DNA of 64,000 bases, taken from Mycolicibacterium pyrenivorans. Lineage in GTDB: Bacteria > Actinomycetota > Actinomycetes > Mycobacteriales > Mycobacteriaceae. The notes below the pieces were generated by a model. It did no database searches, had not been told where the DNA came from, and worked only from the letters and a program-made list of their open reading frames with translations. The position numbers were made by a program, and so were the translations under genes. Numbering within the stretch: position 1 is the stretch's first letter; each line of letters starts with the position of its first letter. Where the stretch lies: positions 57,679 through 121,678 of the forward strand of contig NZ_JACKSH010000253.1 in assembly GCF_025821625.1 (NCBI RefSeq), given 5' to 3'. Below, piece after piece: positions 1 through 8,409 of the stretch.

Positions 1-642
1 CAATCGGCCCGAGAACACGTTCTGGCCCGCGCGGCCAACTGTGACGTGAGCTTTGTCCGCGTCGACGCGGCAGACCCGCACGACGCAATGCGCGCTGAGG
101 CGGAATGTCGAGCGCTGCTCGGATCAATTGACGTACTGATGAATACCACCGGTCCCCGTGACCACCCGCGACTGTTGCACACCATCCCGATCGAGACTGT
201 CCAGCAGCGCATCACCGAGATCATCCTGCCGCCACTGCACATGATGCAGGCGGTCTTACCCGCCATGCGGGACAATCGCAGCGGCTCGATCATCAACGTG
301 GCCTCGGACGCCGCCAAGGTCGCCACGCCCGGGGAAACACTGATCGGTGCGGCGATGGCGGCGATCGTGATGTTCTCCAAAGCCGCTGCCCTGGAGGTCA
401 AGCGCGAAGGCGTGCGCATCAATGTCCTCACCCCGTCGCTGATCTCCGACACCCCGGGCGCGGCGCTGATCGGCTCGGATCCCTTCAGCGCAAAGCTGTT
501 CGAGAAGGCTGCCGCCATGGCACATCTGGGCGTCGCCACTCCGGACGACCTCGCGTCGATGGCGCTGTATCTCGCGAGTCCTGCTGCCGCCCGAATCACC
601 GGGCAGGCGATCAGCATCAACGGCGGAATATCCGTGGGCTGA
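1..642 (+). CDS. SDR-family oxidoreductase, 5' end outside window, degenerate active site
   Basis: The reading frame is open from base 1, so the N-terminus (nucleotide-binding region) lies upstream; 213 residues are visible. The C-terminal half is a clear short-chain dehydrogenase, with the NVASDAAK strand and the ITGQAISINGG ending. It is a paralog of the SDR at 24650-25450. Counting from the catalytic Ser codon (304-306), the usual Tyr position (343-345) is Ile and the usual Lys position (355-357) is Met. Normal SDR catalysis is therefore doubtful; a structural or altered role is possible. It is followed 11 bp later by an acyl-CoA ligase, suggesting an operon. Confidence 0.85.
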   Translation, partial: QSAREHVLARAANCDVSFVRVDAADPHDAMRAEAECRALLGSIDVLMNTTGPRDHPRLLHTIPIETVQQRITEIILPPLHMMQAVLPAMRDNRSGSIINVASDAAKVATPGETLIGAAMAAIVMFSKAAALEVKREGVRINVLTPSLISDTPGAALIGSDPFSAKLFEKAAAMAHLGVATPDDLASMALYLASPAAARITGQAISINGGISVG

Positions 643-653
643 GGAGACTTCAC

Positions 654-2213
654 ATGTGGCTGTACGCAGAGATCAAGACGCTCGGTGATATCCCGCGGCA
701 CTATGCGCGGACTGAGCCCGGTCGGCTCGCATTGCGTGACGATACCGGCCGGATATCGTTCGCCCAGTTGAACTCCCGCTCGAACCAGATCGCGAATGCA
801 CTTGCCGGTCTCGGCGTCGTGGCCGCAGACCGCGTCGCATTTCTGGCCAAGAACACCGCCAGATACTTCGAGGTCCTGTTCGCAGCCAACAAGCTGGGTG
901 CGGCCCTACTCCCGTTGAATTGGCGGCTGGCCGCTCCAGAGATCGAAGAGATCTTGGCCGATGCAAAGCCTCGGGTGCTCATCGCGGATCGCGAGTATCT
1001 GGATCTCGCCAAAGACCTCGCCACCTCAAGCGGCGGAAATCTAAGGGTCATCGGATTCGACTCGGCCCGAACGGGAACCGACGAGTTGGACACCCTGACC
1101 CGCGCGGCTCCGACGGAGGACCCAGCCGTCGACGTCAACCCCTGGCACACGGCCATCCTGATGTACACCTCGGGCACGACCGGCCGGCCCAAGGGTGCGC
1201 AGTTGTCCCACCAGGGTTACCTCTATCTGCGGCTCTGCGAGCATCTCGAGCCGTCCTTCGGCTATACCTCCGATGACCTCATGCTGACCGTCATGCCGCT
1301 GTTTCACGCCATGGGTGTCGGACTTGCCCTGCAGGCGCTCTACAACGGAGTTCCGGTGGCGGTCCACTCCATGCCGACACCCGCACGGCTCATCGAAATC
1401 ATCGCGAGCGAGCGACCCACGGTGGTGCCGTTGGTCCCCACCGTGATCCAGATGCTGCTCGACGACCCGGCCGCCGCCGGTGCGGACTATTCATCAGTAC
1501 GGCTGATCATCTACGCAGGCGCGGCTATCGGGCTGAGCCTGCTCAAACGTGCTCTGGCCGAAATCGACTGTGATTTCGCGAATTTCTACGGCGCCACCGA
1601 GACGAGCGCCGGCGTAACGGTCCTGTCGGCCGCTGACCACCGACTCGAAGATGAGACCGTACTGCAGTCTTGCGGCCGCCCGCTGCCGTTAGTCGAGATC
1701 AAGATCGCCGGCACCGACGGTGGTGAGTTGCCGCCCGGCGAAGTAGGCGAGTTTCTGATCCGTTCACCGTCGCTGATAACCGGGTACTTCAACCGGCCTC
1801 AAACGACAGCGTCCGCCTTCCGCGACGGTTGGTACTACTCCGGCGACTGCGGATACCGCACCACCGATGGATTGCTGTTTCTCGTCGACCGGATCAAGGA
1901 CATGATCGTGACCGGGGGATCCAACGTCTACTCCACTGAGGTCGAACAGGTCGTGCTGCGCCTCGACGGCGTCATGATGTGCGCGGTCGTCGGCCTACCG
2001 GATGAGAAATGGGGCGAACGGGTGGTCGCGGTCGTCGTCGCCGAGCCGAGTTCGGGACTGTCCGAAAACCGGGTCATCGAGCACTGCCGTCCACTCATTG
2101 CCGGCTACAAGGTGCCCAAACAAGTCCACTTCACCGACTCGCTGCCCTTAACCGCCAGCAACAAGGTGCTCAAACGCGCACTGCGGGAGAGCCTGCTGGG
2201 CGATTCCCTATGA
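654..2213 (+). CDS. Acyl-CoA synthetase (FadD-type AMP-forming ligase)
   Basis: A 519-residue member of the ANL superfamily that would activate a carboxylic acid to its CoA thioester with ATP, forming an acyl-adenylate intermediate. The phosphate-binding motif YTSGTTGRPKG is at residues 171-181, followed by the YGATE motif and the SGD and DRIKDMIVTGG hinge segments. The Lys in the C-terminal TASNKVLKR segment is the expected catalytic Lys. ATG start with GAGGAG upstream. It lies between the truncated SDR and a CYP108-like P450, so the acid is probably an oxidation product of that pathway. The substrate cannot be read from sequence. Confidence 0.92.
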   Translation: MWLYAEIKTLGDIPRHYARTEPGRLALRDDTGRISFAQLNSRSNQIANALAGLGVVAADRVAFLAKNTARYFEVLFAANKLGAALLPLNWRLAAPEIEEILADAKPRVLIADREYLDLAKDLATSSGGNLRVIGFDSARTGTDELDTLTRAAPTEDPAVDVNPWHTAILMYTSGTTGRPKGAQLSHQGYLYLRLCEHLEPSFGYTSDDLMLTVMPLFHAMGVGLALQALYNGVPVAVHSMPTPARLIEIIASERPTVVPLVPTVIQMLLDDPAAAGADYSSVRLIIYAGAAIGLSLLKRALAEIDCDFANFYGATETSAGVTVLSAADHRLEDETVLQSCGRPLPLVEIKIAGTDGGELPPGEVGEFLIRSPSLITGYFNRPQTTASAFRDGWYYSGDCGYRTTDGLLFLVDRIKDMIVTGGSNVYSTEVEQVVLRLDGVMMCAVVGLPDEKWGERVVAVVVAEPSSGLSENRVIEHCRPLIAGYKVPKQVHFTDSLPLTASNKVLKRALRESLLGDSL

Positions 2214-2253
2214 CCGCGCACCCGAAGAGCCACACAACTAAAGGAGAACACCG

Positions 2254-3579
2254 ATGACATCCACTCAGAGACAAACAGATTTTGCTGTCCCCGACTGGGT
2301 GGCCAAACAGATCATCCTGGCGGAGGGCCACCGCGACGAGGTGGCCCTGTACGAGGCCTACCGATGGCTGCGGGAGAACAACCCGCTGGGTATCGGCTAC
2401 GTCGACGGTTTCGATCCCATCTACCTGGTCAGCAAGCACGCCGACATCATGGAGATCGAGCGTCAGCCGCAGATCTTCACCAACGGCGGCGGGGACAAAC
2501 CGGGTTCGGAGAACCCGATCCTGACCAACATCGCCGGAGACGAGTTCACCAAGTCGCTGACGGGCGGGAGTCTGCGGATCCTGGAAACGCTGCCCTATCT
2601 CGATCCGCCGGAGCACACTCAGGTCCGCAATATCGCCGCGGACTGGTTCCGGCCCAGAAACCTGGAGCAGTGGGAGACGCGCATCAGGGCACTGGCCAGG
2701 GAAGCCGTTGACCGGTTGCTGCAGACCGATGGCGAACTCGACTTCGTCCAGGGCTTCACTAAGTTCTATCCCCTTCACGTCATCATGAGCCTGTTCGGCC
2801 TCCCAGAGGCCGACGAACCTCGGATGATGTCGCTGAGCCAGGATCTTTTCGGTACCGCCGACCCCGACGCAATCCGCGAGGACATCGAGCCGCTCTCGCC
2901 GGCCGCAGCCGCGCAGCAGTGGGCCGCGGCGGTCCAAGACTTCTACGGGTATTTCGATGGCCTGCTTCAGGACCGGCGGGCCAATCCACGCGACGATCTG
3001 GCGACCATCATCGCCACAGCGCGAACCGAGGCCGGGGAGCTCTACCCGCCAGAGACCGCGTACGGGTACTTCGTGGCCGTCGCCACCGCCGGCCATGACA
3101 CCACGTCGGCGACACTAGCCACCGGAATTCAGGCGCTAGCCGAGAATCCTGCGCTGCTGCAACGCATCCGCAACGATCTTTCGCTGATCCCGGATTGGGT
3201 CAACGAGACGCTGCGGTGGTCCTCGCCGGTCAAACACTTCATGCGCACGGCCTTGGAGCCGTATCAGCTGCGCGGCCGCTCGATCAACGTCGGCGATCGG
3301 TTGATGCTGCTCTACCAGTCGGCCAACCGCGACGCCGACGTATTCGATGATCCCGATGTGTTCAACATCGACCGCCACCCGAACAAGCACATCGCCTTCG
3401 GGTACGGTCCGCATCTGTGCATCGGTATGGCGCTGGCGAAGCAGGAACTTCGGATCATGGCTGAAGAGTTGCTGCCCAAGATCGAATCCATCGAGTTGAC
3501 CGGCCCGGCCAAGGTGGTACAGACCACGTTCGTCGGCGGACTGAAGAACCTGCCCGTCAAGATCACGTTCGCCGAGTGA
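2254..3579 (+). CDS. Cytochrome P450, CYP108 (P450terp)-like
   Basis: A 441-residue soluble bacterial P450. The I-helix oxygen-activation motif AGHDTT is at residues 279-284, the ExxR pair at E318/R321, and the heme-ligating Cys is C389 in FGYGPHLCIG. From memory, the whole sequence resembles Pseudomonas CYP108A1 (P450terp, alpha-terpineol hydroxylase), including the N-terminal ILxEGxxDE...YxAxxWLR stretch and the C-terminal FVGGLKNLP ending. AAGGAG sits just before the ATG. It is a close paralog of the P450 at 25941-27272. Electrons would come from a ferredoxin such as 34663-34875. Terpenoid hydroxylation is inferred from similarity and context. Confidence 0.93.
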   Translation: MTSTQRQTDFAVPDWVAKQIILAEGHRDEVALYEAYRWLRENNPLGIGYVDGFDPIYLVSKHADIMEIERQPQIFTNGGGDKPGSENPILTNIAGDEFTKSLTGGSLRILETLPYLDPPEHTQVRNIAADWFRPRNLEQWETRIRALAREAVDRLLQTDGELDFVQGFTKFYPLHVIMSLFGLPEADEPRMMSLSQDLFGTADPDAIREDIEPLSPAAAAQQWAAAVQDFYGYFDGLLQDRRANPRDDLATIIATARTEAGELYPPETAYGYFVAVATAGHDTTSATLATGIQALAENPALLQRIRNDLSLIPDWVNETLRWSSPVKHFMRTALEPYQLRGRSINVGDRLMLLYQSANRDADVFDDPDVFNIDRHPNKHIAFGYGPHLCIGMALAKQELRIMAEELLPKIESIELTGPAKVVQTTFVGGLKNLPVKITFAE

Positions 3580-3613
3580 GCTGGCGACCGCCACCAACGA
3601 GGAGTCTCTGAAA

Positions 3614-4009
3614 GTGCATCACATTACGAAAGTTGAATACTTCTTCGCACGCTGGAGCATCAGCTACGGCGAGCTTTGTGCCGCTTTCACCGACACCTTG
3701 ACCGCGGATGCGCCTTGGCTGGCTGCTCCCGGCATCCCCGAGACACATGGCGCTGCAGAGGCTATCGCACTGCTTGATCAATTCCGGGTCGGCTACAACC
3801 TGGAGACAGTGCAAGTGCGAATGGTGCGAATCGGACAGACCGGGGAAGTCGTCTGGACAGAGCGGACCGATGACCTGATCGATCGCGATGGAACCGTCAT
3901 CGTATCCATTCCGGTGGCCGGGGTGCTGACGCTCAATGACAGCGGCAAGATCACAAGCTACCGCGACTATTGGGATATGCAGGAGTTGCAGTCCAAGGCG
4001 AATACGTAG
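3614..4009 (+). CDS. Limonene-1,2-epoxide hydrolase-like / SnoaL-fold protein
   Basis: A 131-residue alpha+beta-barrel protein. The segment WTERTDDL, a beta-hairpin and then SYRDYWD align with limonene-1,2-epoxide hydrolase of Rhodococcus. The catalytic Arg and two Asp of that enzyme (R99, D101, D132) correspond to R84, D86 and D118 here. The Tyr and Asn that bind water in the known enzyme are not obvious at the equivalent APWLAAPG loop. It may therefore hydrolyse another epoxide or do related acid-base chemistry. GTG start, 34 bp after the P450 gene, presumably the same transcript. The family call is fairly firm; the substrate is inferred. Confidence 0.72.
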   Translation: MHHITKVEYFFARWSISYGELCAAFTDTLTADAPWLAAPGIPETHGAAEAIALLDQFRVGYNLETVQVRMVRIGQTGEVVWTERTDDLIDRDGTVIVSIPVAGVLTLNDSGKITSYRDYWDMQELQSKANT

Positions 4010-4076
4010 CAAAGGACTCAGGATTGCCGCCGCGAGCCGCGGCGGAACACGGAATCGTCGAAAGGACAGGATCGCA

Positions 4077-4865
4077 TTGGGCTACAAATCATTTCAGCTC
4101 CATGTGGACGACGGGTTGGCCGTCGTCACCCTGAGTCGACCACAGCGCGGCAATAGTTTCGATCTAACCTTCTGTCACGAGTTCGGCCTGCTGGCAGTCG
4201 AACTCAGTTCGCGAAGCGGCATCCGGGCGGTTCTGTTGCGTGCGACAGGCTCCCACTTCAGCGTCGGGGGTGATCTGGAGCAGTTCACAACTGATATCGA
4301 CTCCGCGCCGGCCACCGTGCTGAAGAGCACAATCGGACTGCATACGGCTATGGCGAGGCTGATGCGCATGGACGCTCCGCTGATTGCGTGTGTTCATGCC
4401 ACAGCCGCCGGAGGGGCGGTGTCGATCATCGCCAATTGCGATCTCGTTTTCAGCGCGGAGTCGGCGTCCTTTGCGGCCGCCTACTCCCACATAGGATTCA
4501 CCTGCGACCTCGGGGCAAGTTTCGGCCTCGCGTCACGAATGGGCATCGCCCGCGCTCGCCGGTATCTGTTGCTGGGCGAGGTCCTCGACGCAGCGACGGC
4601 GCATGAAGTCGGCCTTGTCGACTACGTCCTGTCCGATGACGCCGTCGACGAGGCGGCACGTAAGGCCGCCGAGCGGCTCAGCGCGGGTCCGACCCGTGCA
4701 TACGGCGAGGTCCGTCGGCTGTTGGCGCGTTCGCTAGGTACGCCGTTCGAGGCGCAACTCGAAGATGAGGCACAGGCTCTGGCGCGCGTCGCAGCCTCGC
4801 GAGACGCCCGAGATGGATTGTCCGCCTTCACAGAGAAGCGCAAGCCGGTGTTTCGTGGCGAGTGA
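4077..4865 (+). CDS. Enoyl-CoA hydratase/isomerase (crotonase family)
   Basis: A 262-residue crotonase fold protein with the N-terminal LAVVTLSRPQRGNSF strand, an oxyanion segment around SVGGDLEQF, the AAGGAV loop and the typical C-terminal FTEKRKPVFRG tail. TTG at 4077 is preferred because AAAGGACAGG lies just upstream. The frame is open further upstream, but that stretch overlaps the preceding gene and does not look like crotonase. The catalytic Glu pair of classical hydratases is not evident in the SIIANCD and AYSHIGFTCDLG segments, so it may be an isomerase or an atypical hydratase. Probably cotranscribed with the genes on both sides. Confidence 0.87.
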   Translation: MGYKSFQLHVDDGLAVVTLSRPQRGNSFDLTFCHEFGLLAVELSSRSGIRAVLLRATGSHFSVGGDLEQFTTDIDSAPATVLKSTIGLHTAMARLMRMDAPLIACVHATAAGGAVSIIANCDLVFSAESASFAAAYSHIGFTCDLGASFGLASRMGIARARRYLLLGEVLDAATAHEVGLVDYVLSDDAVDEAARKAAERLSAGPTRAYGEVRRLLARSLGTPFEAQLEDEAQALARVAASRDARDGLSAFTEKRKPVFRGE

Positions 4866-4877
4866 CTGGGTCGCCGA

Positions 4878-5903
4878 GTGAGCTGGCATTGGACCGACGA
4901 AACCCTGCGAGCGTTGGGAAGCTTCCTCGCGGACAGGGGTCTACTTTCGGGCCAACTCACGACGAGGCGAATCGGTGACGGTCACTCGAACCTGACGTAT
5001 CTGGTCTCCGACGGGAACCGTCAGGTCATCGTGCGCCGCCCGCCCCCGCCGCCGAGCCCTCCCGGTGCACACGATGTGCTTCGCGAGGCCCGGTTCCTCA
5101 CCGCTCTGCAGGAGACGACCGTTCCGGCGCCGCGGGTCTTGGCGACGGCGCAGGCCGGCGAGATCCTCGATGTCCCGCTGTATGTGATGAGCTACATCGC
5201 AGGCCCGGTCGTGACCTCGTCGACCCCGGCACCGCTAGACGCCCCAACCGCACGGGCGGAGATCGGCGCGAGTCTCATCGACACGATGGTGGCGTTGCAC
5301 GCCGTCGACTGGCGATCGACCGGCCTTGCCGATGCCGGCCGCCCCGCAGGTTTCAATGCCCGGCATCTGCGGACCATCAATCGACTCGTCGCCGACGACA
5401 ACGGCGATCCACCGCCGCGGTTTGCGCCGGTTTTCTCCTGGCTGACGGCGAATACTCCAGGAGAATCGGGAGATTCGATCATCCACTGCGATTTCCGCCT
5501 CGGCAATGTGGTGCTTGCCCCCGAAGGGCCTGGACGGGTCGCTGCCGTCCTGGACTGGGAATTGGCCACCATCGGCGACCCGCTGCTCGACCTCGGCTAC
5601 TTCCTCGCTACCGTTCCGGAAGCCGGCCGTCCGCTTAACCCGACAGCGGAACTCGGCCTCGCGATGTGTGAGCAGGGCTACCCGACCCGGTCACAGCTGG
5701 CGGATCGCTACGCCAGCGCTACAGGTCGCGACCTGTCGGGCTTGCGCTGGTACACCACGCTCGCCTTGTGGAAACTCGCTGTCCTGTACGACTATTCGGG
5801 GCGCCGCGCGGCAAGTGGGCACGGTGACCCGTACTACGACGACCCCCGGCTGGTGCCTGCATTCCTGCAGGAGGCCGAGGAAGCGATAGAGGAGCGTCCA
5901 TGA
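4878..5903 (+). CDS. APH-like phosphotransferase (ACAD10/LvaA-type acyl-CoA kinase candidate)
   Basis: A 341-residue aminoglycoside-phosphotransferase-fold kinase. The nucleotide-binding start (RRIGDGHSNLTYLV) is followed by the catalytic loop HCDFRLGN, with H203, D205 and N210, and the metal-binding D226 in LDWELATIGD. Bacterial and mitochondrial relatives next to acyl-CoA dehydrogenases (LvaA, the kinase domain of ACAD10/11) phosphorylate hydroxyacyl-CoA so that the hydroxyl can be eliminated. A position inside a CoA-thioester operon favours that role over antibiotic resistance. GTG start. The stop overlaps the next start (ATGA), implying translational coupling. The substrate is unknown. 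Confidence 0.83.
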   Translation: MSWHWTDETLRALGSFLADRGLLSGQLTTRRIGDGHSNLTYLVSDGNRQVIVRRPPPPPSPPGAHDVLREARFLTALQETTVPAPRVLATAQAGEILDVPLYVMSYIAGPVVTSSTPAPLDAPTARAEIGASLIDTMVALHAVDWRSTGLADAGRPAGFNARHLRTINRLVADDNGDPPPRFAPVFSWLTANTPGESGDSIIHCDFRLGNVVLAPEGPGRVAAVLDWELATIGDPLLDLGYFLATVPEAGRPLNPTAELGLAMCEQGYPTRSQLADRYASATGRDLSGLRWYTTLALWKLAVLYDYSGRRAASGHGDPYYDDPRLVPAFLQEAEEAIEERP

Positions 5904-6919
5904 CGGAACCGGCAGTTTTCCATGATGAGCTGGTCCAGCCCGGTGTCCAGGGTCTACCGGATCGGTTCTTCGACCGATTCGTGTTCAACATGCACCCGCG
6001 CGACCAGGGACATCCGTCGGTTATCTTCGGCTTCGGCAGTTACCCACCGCGCGACACCGCTGACGGCTTTGTCATCGTGAGTACCGAAGATCAGCAACGC
6101 AATCTCCGCTTCTCAACCGAACTCAGCGCCACCGACGGAGGCGGAGCCGGACCGTTCCGCTTCCGCGTCGTCGAACCCAATAAGGTCTGGGAGCTGAAAC
6201 TGGCGGCGAATCCTTCGCAAGTCGAATTCGACCTGATCTGGCGTGCCCGCACGCCGGCGTGGATCGGTGAGATCGCGGTAACCAACGCTGAAGGCGCCCC
6301 CTCGTCCTTCGACCATCTTTTCCAGTCCGGTTACTACGAAGGCACTTTGACCATCGACGGGAAGTCCCGATCGGTCGACCGCTGGTTCGGTCAGCGCGAC
6401 CGGTCCCGGGGTGTCCGCACCATGTCCGGCAGGCAGGGAGCGCACCTGTGGTGCCAGGCGCAGTTCCCCGAGTACTCCGTCGGCTTCCTGCTCGTCGAAA
6501 CCCGTGACCACCGCCGCGTGCTGCTCGAAGGCGCGGTGATGCACGAGGACGGCGCGCTCGACGTGATCGTGGACGTGACACATGACTTGGACTTCGACGA
6601 TTCACTGGATCTGCAGTCCGGCACCCTCGACGTGCGGACCGCCGGCGGACGGCGCTACCCGATGGAGATCGACGCTTCGGCCAAAGGCGGTTACATGGCC
6701 GGCGGCGGGTACGGCGGTCACCACGGAAAGCCGGCCGGTATCGACCACCTCGAATTCGACGTCTACCCGCTCGACGGATCTGTGAACGCCCGCACACTGG
6801 ACTCGTCGCTCACCGACCGCCTGGCGGAGTTCCGGATGGGAGAAGTCACCGGTCGCGGGATCCTCGAGTTCGCGCTCAGCCGCAGCCGCTCGTATGAGTA
6901 CCGCCCGACGCTCAAATGA
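5900..6919 (+). CDS. Putative lipocalin-like protein, CrtC/AttH-related (DUF7064/7065-like)
   Basis: A 339-residue beta-rich protein without signal peptide or membrane segment. The central DRWFGQRDRSRGVR stretch resembles the GHRDHSWGVR-type signature of the two-barrel family that includes carotenoid 1,2-hydratase (CrtC) and AttH. However, His and Trp of the signature are replaced by Gln and Arg, so activity may be altered. The C-terminal half repeats strand patterns consistent with a second barrel. ATG overlaps the stop of the kinase gene. Family assignment is from pattern memory and tentative. A terpenoid-binding or hydratase role is only a suggestion from context. Confidence 0.55.
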   Translation: MTEPAVFHDELVQPGVQGLPDRFFDRFVFNMHPRDQGHPSVIFGFGSYPPRDTADGFVIVSTEDQQRNLRFSTELSATDGGGAGPFRFRVVEPNKVWELKLAANPSQVEFDLIWRARTPAWIGEIAVTNAEGAPSSFDHLFQSGYYEGTLTIDGKSRSVDRWFGQRDRSRGVRTMSGRQGAHLWCQAQFPEYSVGFLLVETRDHRRVLLEGAVMHEDGALDVIVDVTHDLDFDDSLDLQSGTLDVRTAGGRRYPMEIDASAKGGYMAGGGYGGHHGKPAGIDHLEFDVYPLDGSVNARTLDSSLTDRLAEFRMGEVTGRGILEFALSRSRSYEYRPTLK

Positions 6920-6946
6920 CTCCGCCCCGTCGTGTGGCGGCCGAAA

Positions 6947-6962
6947 ACCCCTCCTAAGGGGG
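6947..6962. promoter_or_regulatory. Palindromic 6-4-6 box (site 1), candidate LuxR operator
   Basis: ACCCCT-CCTA-AGGGGG, an almost perfect inverted repeat with a 4-base spacer, 36 bp before the ATG at 6999. It has the same form as the perfect copy at 48470. The spacing and sequence resemble the NarL/LuxR class of operators; which regulator binds is inference. Confidence 0.5.
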
Positions 6963-6998
6963 ACGCCGGAGCGTCCGCGGCGGCGTTACCTTTCGCGG

Positions 6999-7424
6999 AT
7001 GACCTCCGACCTCGCCGGGTATCCCGCCCGTTATTTCGCCGCGTGGACCCAACGCGACCTCGACACCGCACTCGACGTGATCGCCGAGACCGTCGACTGG
7101 CAGGACCCCTCGTTGCCGGAACCGATCACCGACCGCGACGGCGCGGCCGGGTTCTTCACCGCCGCCTGGAGCGGGTTCCCCGACATGGCGTTCCATCCGG
7201 TCGGCGACCCGCTCGTCGACACGGCCAACAACCGGGTGACGCAGGAGTGGCGGATGACCGGCACCCATACCGGCGAGGGCTTCCCGCCCGGAGTGCCGCC
7301 CACCGGACAGGCTTTCGACGTCGCCGGAACGGACGTCTGGGAGGTCGACGATGCCGGCCGCGCGACATCGGTGCACGCCTACTGGAACGTCGGCACCCTG
7401 CTGACCCAACTCGGCCTGGTCTGA
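6999..7424 (+). CDS. SnoaL-like polyketide-cyclase/NTF2-fold protein
   Basis: A 141-residue protein with the SnoaL pattern: helical start (YPARYFAAWTQRDLDTAL), a WQDPSLPEP turn, then strands ending in VWEVDDAGRATSVHAYWNVGTLLTQLGL. The fold family contains isomerases, cyclases and hydrolases and is functionally diverse, so no reaction is assigned. The ATG at 6999 is chosen because it begins the conserved domain. An upstream in-frame ATG at 6894 would overlap the previous gene and run through a regulatory palindrome (6947-6962). It is one of four small NTF2-fold proteins in this window. Confidence 0.8.
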   Translation: MTSDLAGYPARYFAAWTQRDLDTALDVIAETVDWQDPSLPEPITDRDGAAGFFTAAWSGFPDMAFHPVGDPLVDTANNRVTQEWRMTGTHTGEGFPPGVPPTGQAFDVAGTDVWEVDDAGRATSVHAYWNVGTLLTQLGLV

Positions 7425-7428
7425 CGCT

Positions 7429-8409
7429 TTGCATGCCGTCGTCCTCCGCGAGTTCGGCCCACCGGCGGTCCTGCAACCGGCCTCGTTCCCGGATCCGGTC
7501 GACAAGCCCGGGTGGGTCACCGTCGAACTCAAAGCCGCGGCACTGAACTGGCATGACGTCCTGGTTCGGCAGGGGCGCTACAACTCGCCGCTGCCGCATG
7601 TGATCGGCGCCGACGGCGCCGGAGTGCGCCGTGACACCGGCGAGGCGGTGGTGATCGTGCCGTCCCTGCACTGGGGTGAGCGCGACGACGCCCCGTCGCC
7701 GGGCTGGGAGATCCTCGGCGACCACCGCCCAGGTACCTACGCGGAACTGGTCAGCGTCCCGGCGGAATGCCTGGCTCCCAAACCCGCCGGGTTCAACTGG
7801 GTGCAGGCCGCCGCTCTACCGCTGGTGGGTCTGACCACCTATCGTGCACTGTTCGCCCGGGGCCGGCTGCGAGCCGGCGAGACGATGCTGGTGGTCGGCG
7901 CAGGCGGCGGAATCGCCACTATGGCAGTGCAATTGGCCTCCCGCGCCGGTGCCGCGGTCATCGTCACGTCGTCGGCGGCGGACAAAATCGCCCATGCGGT
8001 CGCCGAAGGGGCCGGCGACGGTGTGCTGCACACCGACCCGGACTGGCCGGAGCAGGCCCGCGCGATGTCGCCATCGGGCGCCGGATTCGATCTGGTGCTG
8101 GACCCGGTGGGCCGCTGGACTGAATCGATCCGCGCCCTGCGCCCGGGCGGCCGACTGGTGGTGCTCGGCGCCAATGCGGCCGAGACCGCCCCGATGGATG
8201 TCCGCAAGTTCTACTTCGGGCAATACGACCTGCTCGGCACCACCATGGGCAATGTCCGCGACTTCGCCGGGCTGATCGGCCTTCTCGCCGAGCACCGGGT
8301 ACCGCCGCCCGCTATCGACCGAGTATTTCCCCTCGACGAGGCGGCCCGGGCCCATCAACACCTCGAGACAAATCGCGGATCCGGCAAGACCGTATTGGAG
8401 CATTCATGA
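7429..8409 (+). CDS. MDR-family NAD(P)H:quinone/enoyl reductase
   Basis: A 326-residue medium-chain dehydrogenase/reductase. It has the GroES-like start (LREFGPPAVLQ), the LNWHDVLVRQG segment, a Rossmann motif VVGAGGGIATMAVQLAS around the middle, and the NRGSGKTVLEHS ending. The catalytic-zinc cysteine and histidine ligands are absent, so it belongs with the zinc-independent quinone-oxidoreductase or enoyl-reductase group. The TTG start lies 4 bp after the preceding stop. The next gene begins in an ATGA overlap. Possible role: reduction of an enone or enoyl-CoA intermediate. Confidence 0.88.
   Translation: MHAVVLREFGPPAVLQPASFPDPVDKPGWVTVELKAAALNWHDVLVRQGRYNSPLPHVIGADGAGVRRDTGEAVVIVPSLHWGERDDAPSPGWEILGDHRPGTYAELVSVPAECLAPKPAGFNWVQAAALPLVGLTTYRALFARGRLRAGETMLVVGAGGGIATMAVQLASRAGAAVIVTSSAADKIAHAVAEGAGDGVLHTDPDWPEQARAMSPSGAGFDLVLDPVGRWTESIRALRPGGRLVVLGANAAETAPMDVRKFYFGQYDLLGTTMGNVRDFAGLIGLLAEHRVPPPAIDRVFPLDEAARAHQHLETNRGSGKTVLEHS

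Noticed and set aside
4878..5903. Aminoglycoside resistance gene
   Set aside because: The kinase fold is shared, but the operon context and motif spacing fit acyl-CoA-associated kinases better.
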